NCBI GenBank assembly: GCA_043747835.1
Contig: JAYTOK010000001.1
Coordinates: 1 to 64,000 of the forward strand
Direction of reading: 5' to 3'
Source of the DNA: CADEED01 sp043747835
GTDB lineage: Bacteria > Pseudomonadota > Gammaproteobacteria > Steroidobacterales > Steroidobacteraceae
DNA: 64,000 nucleotides
Numbering within the stretch: the stretch's first letter is position 1; the number at the start of each line of letters is the position of its first letter. The position numbers were made by a program, and so were the translations under genes. Positions 25,006 through 32,217 of the stretch are shown piece by piece. The notes below the pieces were generated by a model, which was not told where the DNA came from, did no database searches, and saw only the letters and a program-made list of their open reading frames with translations.

Positions 25006-25731
25006 TCAACCTGCGCGGTTGATCTCGTACAGGCAGATGTTGACCGAGGCCGCGACGTTCAGCGATTCGATTGCCCCGGTGCCCGGGATCGTGAACGGCC
25101 GCGCACGCAGCTCGGTCATCCGCTCGCGCGGCAGGCCGCGTGCTTCGTTGCCGAAAACGTAGCACTCGAAGTCGCGAAATGTTTTCGACGTGAGCGGTTC
25201 GCCCGCGAGATCCAGGCAGGCGATGCGCGGATAGCGTTCGGCAAGCGACTCCAGAGAGACGTCCACCTCGACTGGCACGTGGAAGATCGCGCCCATGCTG
25301 GCGCGCACGACCTTGCCGTTGTGAACGTCCACGCTGTCGGCGCTGGTCAGGCAACGGAAGCCGCCGAACCACGCCAGCGTGCGCAGGATGGTGCCGAAGT
25401 TTCCGGGATCCTGGATCTCGTGAAGATAGATCGCGCGCTCGTTCGCGCGCGGCGCCGTGGGCTCGAGCAGCGGCACGACGGCGGCGATGCCCTGCGGTGA
25501 TCGCGTCTCGCTGATCTGCGCCATCTGCTTCGACTGGATCACATGCTTCGGCAACGCGGTGGGCCAATCCAGGTACTCGCGCGTCACGTAGATTTCGCTC
25601 TGACGCAAACGCGCGTCGTGCGCGGCTGCCTTCTCGAGCTCCTGCACGAGATGTTCGCCCTCGACGACGAAGTGCCCCAACTCCTCGCGGAATTTCTTCT
25701 GGTCGAGCTTCTTGATGTCGTCGTGTTTCAA
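25006..25731 (-). CDS. SpoU/TrmH-family RNA 2'-O-methyltransferase
   Basis: SPOUT-class methyltransferase using SAM to methylate ribose in rRNA or tRNA. An N-terminal substrate-binding region (FVVEGEHLVQEL) precedes the SPOUT domain with motif 1 DPGNFGTILRT, motif 2 FGNEARGLP and motif 3 SLNVAASVNICLYE. The start is TTG 25731, overlapping the FAD gene stop as TTGA, giving 241 aa. Upstream residues in the same frame are only an antisense-like extension. The target nucleotide cannot be read from sequence. About 170 bp follow to the AlbA_2 gene; I see no clear feature there. Confidence 0.87.
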   Translation of the reverse strand: MKHDDIKKLDQKKFREELGHFVVEGEHLVQELEKAAAHDARLRQSEIYVTREYLDWPTALPKHVIQSKQMAQISETRSPQGIAAVVPLLEPTAPRANERAIYLHEIQDPGNFGTILRTLAWFGGFRCLTSADSVDVHNGKVVRASMGAIFHVPVEVDVSLESLAERYPRIACLDLAGEPLTSKTFRDFECYVFGNEARGLPRERMTELRARPFTIPGTGAIESLNVAASVNICLYEINRAG

Positions 25732-27332
25732 GCCATGCTCCGCGCGACCGCCTCGGCCACCTTGATGCCATCCACGCCCGCGGAGAGGATTCCGCCGGCG
25801 TATCCCGCGCCTTCGCCGCAAGGATACAGACCCCGAGTGTTGAGACTCTGGAACGAATCCGCGTCGCGCGTGATGCGCACGGGAGAGGACGTCCGGCTCT
25901 CGACGCCGGTCAGCACCGCATCGTCGCGATCGAAGCCGTCTATCTGCCGGCCGAACAACGGCAACGCTTCGCGAATCGCGTCGATGGCGTAAGCCGGCAG
26001 CGCGGACGCGAGATCGCACAGTTTCACGCCCGGCTGGTACGACGGCGTGACCTCGCCCAATTGCGTGGACGCGGTTCCTTTCAGGAAATCGCCGAGCAGT
26101 TGTCCCGGCGCGCAGTAGTCGCCGCCGCCGAGTTCGAAGGCTTTCGATTCCAGCGCTTCCTGCAGCGCGACGCCCGCGAGCGGACCGCCCGGAAAATCCG
26201 CTTCCGGCGTGATGCCGACGACAATTCCCGCGTTCGCGTTGTGCTCATTGCGCGAGTACTGGCTCATGCCGTTCGTCACGACGCGTCCGGGCTCCGACGT
26301 TGCCGCGACGACCATGCCGCCGGGACACATGCAGAAGCTGTAGACGGAACGGCCGTTCGACGCGTGATGCACGAGTTTGTAGTCGGCCGCGCCGAGCTCT
26401 GGATGTCCCGCGAAGCGGCCGAAGCGCGCGCGATCGATGAGCGACTGCGGGTGCTCGATGCGAAAGCCGATCGCGAAGGGTTTGGCTTCGAGGAAGACCC
26501 CGCGGCGCTCGAGCATGCGCAGCGTGTCGCGCGAACTGTGTCCGAGCGCGAGCACCACGTGACGGCTACGCAAGACCTCGCCGTTCTCGAGCACCACGCC
26601 TTCGATCTGGCCGTTGTCGATCTGCAGATCCGTGACCTTGCTCTCGAAGCGGACTTCTCCGCCCGCCGCCACGATCTCCGCGCGCATTTTCTCGACGATG
26701 CCGGTGAGACGGAACGTGCCGATGTGCGGCTTGCTCACGAACAGGATTTCTTCCGGCGCGCCGGCGCGCACGAACTCGTGCATCACCTTGCGGCCGTAGA
26801 ACTTCGGATCCTTGATCTGACTGTAGAGTTTGCCGTCGGAGAACAGGCCCGCCCCGCCCTCGCCGAATTGCACGTTGGATTCGGGCGTCAGGATATTTTT
26901 GCGCCACAGCGCCCAGGTGTCTTGCGTGCGGCGGCGCACGTCGCGGCCGCGCTCGAGCACGATGGGTTTGAATCCCATCTGTGCGAGGAGCAGCGCGGCG
27001 AACAAACCGCCGGGGCCGAAGCCGATCACGAGCGGCGGTTCAGTCAGCGCCGCCGGTGCCTTCGCAACGGGATGATAAGACGTGTCGGGCGCGACGGAGA
27101 CCTGGCGGTCCTTCGCGAACGCGCTCAGCACCTTCTTCTCGTCCGCCACCGAGACGTCGACGATGCAGATGAACAGGATGCCCGTGTTCTTCTTGCGCGC
27201 GTCGTAGCTGCGTTTGAAGAGCGTGAGCGCCAGGAGCTCGGCGTCTTGGATCTTGAGGCGTTTGACGACCGCGGCGCGCAGCGCCTCGGGCGTGTAGTCG
27301 AGCGGCAGCGGCAGCTCAGCGATGCGGATCAC
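25728..27332 (-). CDS. NAD(P)/FAD-dependent oxidoreductase (COG2509-type)
   Basis: Large FAD protein of a conserved but uncharacterised family. The N-terminal roughly 100 residues hold a ferredoxin-like domain (LFKRSYDARKKN). The FAD-binding Rossmann motif VIGFGPGGLFAALLLAQMG lies near residue 105, and the C-terminal FAD motif (NTRGLYPCGEGAGYAGGI) near residue 500. GTG 27332 (534 aa) is chosen: AGGA is 7 nt upstream, and upstream residues are not conserved-looking. It is divergent from rlmE across about 40 bp and overlaps the SpoU gene by 4 nt. Confidence 0.87.
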   Translation of the reverse strand: MIRIAELPLPLDYTPEALRAAVVKRLKIQDAELLALTLFKRSYDARKKNTGILFICIVDVSVADEKKVLSAFAKDRQVSVAPDTSYHPVAKAPAALTEPPLVIGFGPGGLFAALLLAQMGFKPIVLERGRDVRRRTQDTWALWRKNILTPESNVQFGEGGAGLFSDGKLYSQIKDPKFYGRKVMHEFVRAGAPEEILFVSKPHIGTFRLTGIVEKMRAEIVAAGGEVRFESKVTDLQIDNGQIEGVVLENGEVLRSRHVVLALGHSSRDTLRMLERRGVFLEAKPFAIGFRIEHPQSLIDRARFGRFAGHPELGAADYKLVHHASNGRSVYSFCMCPGGMVVAATSEPGRVVTNGMSQYSRNEHNANAGIVVGITPEADFPGGPLAGVALQEALESKAFELGGGDYCAPGQLLGDFLKGTASTQLGEVTPSYQPGVKLCDLASALPAYAIDAIREALPLFGRQIDGFDRDDAVLTGVESRTSSPVRITRDADSFQSLNTRGLYPCGEGAGYAGGILSAGVDGIKVAEAVARSMA

Positions 27333-27374
27333 GTCGAAATCCTGGCCGGTGGACCCGGCAGAGGGAGATGTAGA

Positions 27375-28019
27375 ATGCGCGCCATTATGCCCCGCACCAA
27401 GAGCAGCAACGAATGGATTCGCCGGCACATCAACGACCCGTTCGTGAAGAAGGCGCAGGTCGACGGCTATCGTTCGCGCGCCGCGTACAAGCTCATCGAA
27501 CTCAATGAGAAAGACCGGCTGATCAAACCCGCCATGCGGATCCTCGATCTCGGCTCGGCGCCGGGCGGCTGGTCGCAGGTGGCCGGGCGGATCGTCGGCG
27601 CGAAAGGCCGAGTGCTCGCGACCGACATCCTGCCGATGAACGCCGTCGCGAACGTCGACTTCATCCAGGGCGACTTCACGGAAGACGCCGTCGTCGTGCA
27701 ATTGCTCGCGTGGCTCGGCGAGGGAAAGTTCGATCTCATCGTCTCCGACATCGCGCCCAACATCACCGGCATCGATTCCGCCGATCAGGCGGGCTCGATG
27801 AATTTCCTCGATCTCGCGCTCGATACGGTGCGCAAGACGCTCAAACCTGGTGCAACTTTCGTGGCGAAAATGTTCCAGGGCTCCGGTTCCGATCAATATG
27901 TGAAAGAACTGCGCACCTCTTTCGGCAAGGTGCTGATCCGAAAGCCCGCCGCGTCGCGCGCGGAATCGCGCGAGGTCTACATCGTTGCGAAGGACTTCAA
28001 GCTACCCGCGAAAACGTAA
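27375..28019 (+). CDS. rlmE: 23S rRNA (uridine-2552-2'-O)-methyltransferase RlmE/FtsJ
   Basis: Heat-shock methyltransferase that modifies U2552 in the 23S A-loop late in 50S assembly. The SAM motif ILDLGSAPGGWSQVA and the catalytic K-D-K-E tetrad are visible (Lys in AAYKL, Asp in SDIAPN, Lys in VAKMF, Glu in SREVYIVA). The ATG at 27375 has GAGGGAG 7 nt upstream (214 aa); ATG 27387 gives the usual 210-residue form but has no ribosome site. In E. coli rlmE lies between yhbY and ftsH; here it is about 20 kb away. Confidence 0.95.
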   Translation: MRAIMPRTKSSNEWIRRHINDPFVKKAQVDGYRSRAAYKLIELNEKDRLIKPAMRILDLGSAPGGWSQVAGRIVGAKGRVLATDILPMNAVANVDFIQGDFTEDAVVVQLLAWLGEGKFDLIVSDIAPNITGIDSADQAGSMNFLDLALDTVRKTLKPGATFVAKMFQGSGSDQYVKELRTSFGKVLIRKPAASRAESREVYIVAKDFKLPAKT

Positions 28020-28094
28020 CGACTGATTCGCATTTTTCGCGGGTGTGGCAACCTGCCTACGGCGAGCAGCTCACGACTGCGGTATTGATAGGCC

Positions 28095-29051
28095 ATGATC
28101 GAAGCCCTGGCGCCCAGCGTAGGCGCCCACATGCGGCACACGCAGTGTCTCTTTCAGGATGAGTGGTGGCTGGATGCCGTCGCTCCTGGAGCCTGGGCCG
28201 TTGCGACTGTCGGTCGCGGTTCCGACATTCAGGCCCGGCTGCCCTACGTCCTGACGCGCCGTCCGCTCTTCTCCTCCATTCGTCAGCCGCACCTGACCCA
28301 GACGCTGGGTCCGTGGTACCGCGACGTGGGCGGTGGACCGATCTCCGCGCTGGGTCGAGAGCACCAGCTCGCTGCCGAACTCGTGGCACAACTGCCGCGC
28401 TGCGATTTCTTCTCGATGAATTTTCATCACGAGATCACGAACTGGCTGCCGTACACGTGGCAGAAGTTCGAGATGGTGCCGAAGGTGACGTACGTCCTCG
28501 AGAAGCTGGGGACGAAGGAAGCGATGTGGGAAGGACTCGCGCCCAACATCCGGCGGGAGATTCGCAAGGCCGAGAAGCGAGTGGAGATCGTGCGTAGCGA
28601 CGATCTCGATCTGTTCGTGCGGCTCAATCAGAAGACGTTCGAGCGGCAGCAGATGACGATTCCGTATTCGCCGCAGACGCTGCGTCGCGTGCATGACGCG
28701 TGTGCCAAGCGCGGTGCGGGACAGATTTACTTCGCGCGCGACGCCGAGCTGCGTTACCACGCAGCGATCTATGTCGTTCATGACGAACGGAGTGCTTTCT
28801 ATCTATTGGGCGGCGCGGACGCGTCGCTGCGGACGAGCGGCGCGCACAGCCTGCTGATGTGGAATGCGATGCTCGATGCGTCGCGCACGTCGAAGCAGTT
28901 CAACTTCGAGGGATCGGTGATTCAGGGGATCGAGCGGTTTCTGCGTGCGTTTGGTGGCGAGCAGAGGACGTATATGAATGTGCGGCGCGCGAACTGGAAG
29001 GCATCGCTCGCGCTGGCAGCGCGAAATGCGTTCAGAGTCGGAAGGGATTGA
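28095..29051 (+). CDS. GNAT/FemAB-like acyltransferase
   Basis: 318-residue protein with the Acetyltransf_6/FemAB-type GNAT pattern: an N-terminal half with SIRQPHLTQTLGPWY, a middle basic segment NIRREIRKAEKRVEIV, and a C-terminal acyltransferase lobe with HAAIYVVHD, AFYLLGGAD and FNFEGSVIQGIERFLRAFGG. Relatives act on peptidoglycan bridges or surface polysaccharide precursors, but this member has no such neighbours. An alternative start is ATG 28131. Substrate unknown. Confidence 0.78.
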   Translation: MIEALAPSVGAHMRHTQCLFQDEWWLDAVAPGAWAVATVGRGSDIQARLPYVLTRRPLFSSIRQPHLTQTLGPWYRDVGGGPISALGREHQLAAELVAQLPRCDFFSMNFHHEITNWLPYTWQKFEMVPKVTYVLEKLGTKEAMWEGLAPNIRREIRKAEKRVEIVRSDDLDLFVRLNQKTFERQQMTIPYSPQTLRRVHDACAKRGAGQIYFARDAELRYHAAIYVVHDERSAFYLLGGADASLRTSGAHSLLMWNAMLDASRTSKQFNFEGSVIQGIERFLRAFGGEQRTYMNVRRANWKASLALAARNAFRVGRD

Positions 29052-29092
29052 GAGTTCGGGATTGCCGGTCTGGCTCGTGAAGACCGGAAAAG

Positions 29093-29169
29093 TGGTAGCG
29101 GGGGCAGGATTTGAACCTGCGACCTTCGGGTTATGAGCCCGACGAGCTGCCAGACTGCTCCACCCCGCA
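29093..29169 (-). tRNA. tRNA-fMet (CAT), initiator
   Basis: 77 nt with the CCA end encoded. The anticodon loop CTCATAA is closed by three G-C pairs (GGG/CCC), the initiator hallmark, and the D and T arms are normal. The first base pair is absent, as required for initiators: position 1 is T and position 72 is T (E. coli has C1-A72). Downstream of nuoN in the same orientation. Confidence 0.95.
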
Positions 29170-29175
29170 ACCGTT

Positions 29176-29213
29176 CCCCTCTTCAAGGGGCGCGCATTCT
29201 CATCGATGCGCGC
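29176..29213 (-). other. two hairpins between nuoN and tRNA-fMet
   Basis: In transcript order, an 8-bp stem of CGCGCAT-type arms (about 29190-29213) and then CCCCT-TGAAG-AGGGG (29176-29190), ending 6 nt before the tRNA. Neither has a T-run, so they fit a processing junction or a weak terminator at the nuo operon end. Confidence 0.5.
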
Positions 29214-29241
29214 GGGCTTTGCAAACCCTCAGTCGAAAGAA

Positions 29242-30690
29242 TTACCCGATCACGCGCGCGCAGAGCTGAATCAACGCGTTGGGCGCGATTCCGAGCGCCA
29301 GCACCGCCAAACCATTGAGCGCCAGCACCGCCCTCACCCCGACATTCCCCGACTGACCCGCCGGCAGCTCGCTCGGCGCATCGAAATACATGAGCTTCAC
29401 GACGCGCAGGTAATAGAACACGCCGATCACCGACACGCCCGCGCCGATCAGGATCAGCCAGTAGTGCCCGCTCAACCACAACGCCTGGAAGATCGTGAAC
29501 TTCGCCCAGAACCCGATGAACGGCGGAATGCCGGCCGTCGAGAACATGAGGAACATCATGATTAGCGCGAGCAGCGGATCGCGCTTGTGCAGTCCCTTGA
29601 ACTGATCGAGGTCTTCCGCTTCGAAGCCCGCGCGCGACGCGAGCACGAGCACGCCGAACGAGCCGAGCGTCATCAACACGTACGCGACGGTGTAGTACAG
29701 CGCGGCCTCGTAGCCCGCCTCGGTGCCCGCGACGAAGCCGAGCAGGATGAAGCCGACGTTGCCGATGGCCGAGTACGCGAGCATGCGCTTCAGATTCGTC
29801 TGCGCGATCGCGATGATGTTGCCGAGCGCCATCGACAGGACGGCGAGCGGCGCGAGCATGTCCTGCCACGCATCGCCGACGCTGCCCATGCCGTGGGCCA
29901 GCAATCTGAACGCAAGCGCGAACGACGCGATCTTCGGCACCGTCGACAGGAACAGCGTCACGCCGGTGGGCGCGCCGGTGTACACGTCGGGCACCCACAT
30001 GTGGAACGGCACCGCGCCGAACTTGAACGCGACGGCGACGACGAGGAACACGAGCCCGAGGATCACCCCGAGACTCGGCTCGCCCGTCGCGATCGCGGCG
30101 AGATCGTCGAGCTTGAGCGTGCCGGTCAGTCCGTAGATCAACGACATGCCGTACAGCATGATTCCCGACGCGATCGCGCCGAGCAGGAAGTACTTCATCG
30201 CGGACTCGGCCGAGGTGCCGTTCTCGCGATCGAACGCGACCATCGCGTACAGCGAGAGCGACATGAGCTCGACGCCGATGTAGACGGTCAGCAGGCTGTT
30301 CGCGGACACGAGCACGAAGACGCCGAGCAGCGAGGTCAGCGAAAGCACGTAGTACTCGCCGCGCATCATGCCGCGCCGGTCGAGGTACTCGCGCGAATAA
30401 AGCAACGCGAGCGCGATCGTCAGGAAGCCGAAGAGCTTCAGCATGACGGCGAGCGGATCCGCGACGTAGCTGTCGCCGAACAGCAGGATGCGTTCGCTGA
30501 CGTTGCCGAACTGGAACGTGACGAGCGCGCCGACGGCGAGCAGCACGAGCGTGAACGTCGGCGCGACGTGCTTGCGCTTCTCGCCCGCGAACACGTCGAC
30601 GAGCAGCAGCAGGCAGATCGCGCTGGTGAGATAGATCTCGGGTAACGCCGGCTGCAGGCTCGCCCAGGTGAAAGGCGTCATTTCATTCAT
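29242..30690 (-). CDS. nuoN: NADH-quinone oxidoreductase subunit N
   Basis: Antiporter-like membrane subunit of respiratory complex I, forming one of the proton channels. 482 residues from ATG 30690 with about 14 hydrophobic segments; conserved channel residues lie in YIGVELMSLSLYAMVAF (the Glu-bearing helix 5) and the Lys-bearing KYFLLGAIASG. The start overlaps the nuoM stop as ATGA. It is the last nuo gene, followed by tRNA-fMet. Confidence 0.96.
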   Translation of the reverse strand: MNEMTPFTWASLQPALPEIYLTSAICLLLLVDVFAGEKRKHVAPTFTLVLLAVGALVTFQFGNVSERILLFGDSYVADPLAVMLKLFGFLTIALALLYSREYLDRRGMMRGEYYVLSLTSLLGVFVLVSANSLLTVYIGVELMSLSLYAMVAFDRENGTSAESAMKYFLLGAIASGIMLYGMSLIYGLTGTLKLDDLAAIATGEPSLGVILGLVFLVVAVAFKFGAVPFHMWVPDVYTGAPTGVTLFLSTVPKIASFALAFRLLAHGMGSVGDAWQDMLAPLAVLSMALGNIIAIAQTNLKRMLAYSAIGNVGFILLGFVAGTEAGYEAALYYTVAYVLMTLGSFGVLVLASRAGFEAEDLDQFKGLHKRDPLLALIMMFLMFSTAGIPPFIGFWAKFTIFQALWLSGHYWLILIGAGVSVIGVFYYLRVVKLMYFDAPSELPAGQSGNVGVRAVLALNGLAVLALGIAPNALIQLCARVIG

Positions 30691-32204
30691 AGCGGCAACT
30701 TGCTCGCGGCGATCTGCTGGACGAGATGCTGCGTGGTCGCCTGCAACACCTCGGTAATAGGCGCGGGCCACAGACCCATCGCAAGAACGCCGATCGCGAG
30801 CACGCCCAGAATGGCGAACTCACGCGCATTGAGGTCCTTGAGCTCCGCGACATGGTGGTTAGCCACCTCGCCGAAGATCACGCGCTTCACGAGCCACAAC
30901 GTGTACGCGGCGCCGAGGATCAGCGTGACCGCCGCCAGGAACGCGTACCAGAAGTTCGCGTGGAACGCGGCGATGATGACCATGAACTCGCCGACGAAAC
31001 CGGAGGTGCCCGGCAGGCCTGCGTTCGCGAGCGAGAACAGCACCATGAACGCGGCGAACTTGGGCATGGTGTTGACGACGCCGCCGTACGCGCTGATCTC
31101 GCGCGAATGCACGCGGTCGTACATCACGCCGACGCAGAGGAACATCGCGCCCGAGATCAGGCCGTGCGAGAGCATCTGGATCATCGCGCCGTCGATGCCG
31201 AGCTGCGCGCCCTGCAGTCGTTCGGTGTTGCCGACGATGTCGTACACGAGGAACGAACCCAACGTGACGAAGCCCATGTGCGCGATCGACGAATACGCGA
31301 TCAGCTTCTTCATGTCCGTCTGCACGAGCGCGACGAATCCGATGTAGACGACCGCGATCAGCGAGAGGCCGATCAGCAGCCAGTCGAGCTCACGCGCGGC
31401 ATCCGGCGTGATCGGCAGACTGAAACGCAGGAAGCCGTAGCCGCCCATCTTCAACATGATCGCGGCCAGCACGACGGAGCCGCCGGTGGGCGCTTCGACG
31501 TGCGCGTCCGGCAACCATGTGTGCACCGGCACCATCGGAATCTTCACGGCGAACGCGAGAAGAAACGCGATGAAGATCCAGTACTGCTCTTTCGCGGTCA
31601 GCGGCAGGTTGTGGAGCGCCGCGATGCTGAAGTCGCCGGTCTTCATGACCATGTAGATCAGCGCGACGAGCATGAACACGGAGCCCAGGAATGTGTACAG
31701 GAAGAACTTGATCGTGGCGTACACGCGCCGCGGTCCGCCCCACACGCCGATGATGAGGAACATCGGGATGAGCATCGCTTCCCAGAAGAAATAGAACAGC
31801 AGGCCGTCGACGGCGGAGAACACGCCGACCATGAGGCCTTCCATGATGAGGAACGCGGCGAAGTACTGCGCCGGGCGTTGCTCGATCACGGTCCACGCGG
31901 CGGCGACCACCGGAATCGTGATGAACGTGGTCAGCAGGATCAGCGGCATCGAGATGCCGTCGACACCCAGGTAGTAAGTCGAGTGGAACGCGGGGATCCA
32001 GGGCAACTGTTCGACGAACTGGAACGCGGCGGTGTCGAGCTGGAAATGCGTGTAGAGCGGGATCGAGAACACGAACGCCGCCAGCGCGACGGCGAGCGCG
32101 ACCCAGCGGCCGATCTTGATGCCGCGATCGCCGAGCGCGAGAACGACGAGACCGCCGGCGATCGGCAGCCAGGTCAGGAACGAAAGAATGGGGAAGCCCT
32201 GCAT
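30687..32204 (-). CDS. nuoM: NADH-quinone oxidoreductase subunit M
   Basis: Second antiporter-like subunit of complex I (505 aa, about 14 membrane helices). The channel glutamate is in LLFYFFWEAMLIPMF, and the VPVHTWLPDAHVEAPTGGSVVLA segment is the family signature. It lies 13 nt after nuoL and overlaps nuoN by 4 nt. Confidence 0.96.
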   Translation of the reverse strand: MQGFPILSFLTWLPIAGGLVVLALGDRGIKIGRWVALAVALAAFVFSIPLYTHFQLDTAAFQFVEQLPWIPAFHSTYYLGVDGISMPLILLTTFITIPVVAAAWTVIEQRPAQYFAAFLIMEGLMVGVFSAVDGLLFYFFWEAMLIPMFLIIGVWGGPRRVYATIKFFLYTFLGSVFMLVALIYMVMKTGDFSIAALHNLPLTAKEQYWIFIAFLLAFAVKIPMVPVHTWLPDAHVEAPTGGSVVLAAIMLKMGGYGFLRFSLPITPDAARELDWLLIGLSLIAVVYIGFVALVQTDMKKLIAYSSIAHMGFVTLGSFLVYDIVGNTERLQGAQLGIDGAMIQMLSHGLISGAMFLCVGVMYDRVHSREISAYGGVVNTMPKFAAFMVLFSLANAGLPGTSGFVGEFMVIIAAFHANFWYAFLAAVTLILGAAYTLWLVKRVIFGEVANHHVAELKDLNAREFAILGVLAIGVLAMGLWPAPITEVLQATTQHLVQQIAASKLPL

Positions 32205-32217
32205 GTGTTCTCGTTGT

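Noticed and set aside
29061..29090. Hairpin with CCGGTCT/AGACCGG arms between the GNAT gene and tRNA-fMet as a terminator
   Set aside because: It is followed by only four As or Ts interrupted by G, with no good T-run on either strand; not strong enough to call.
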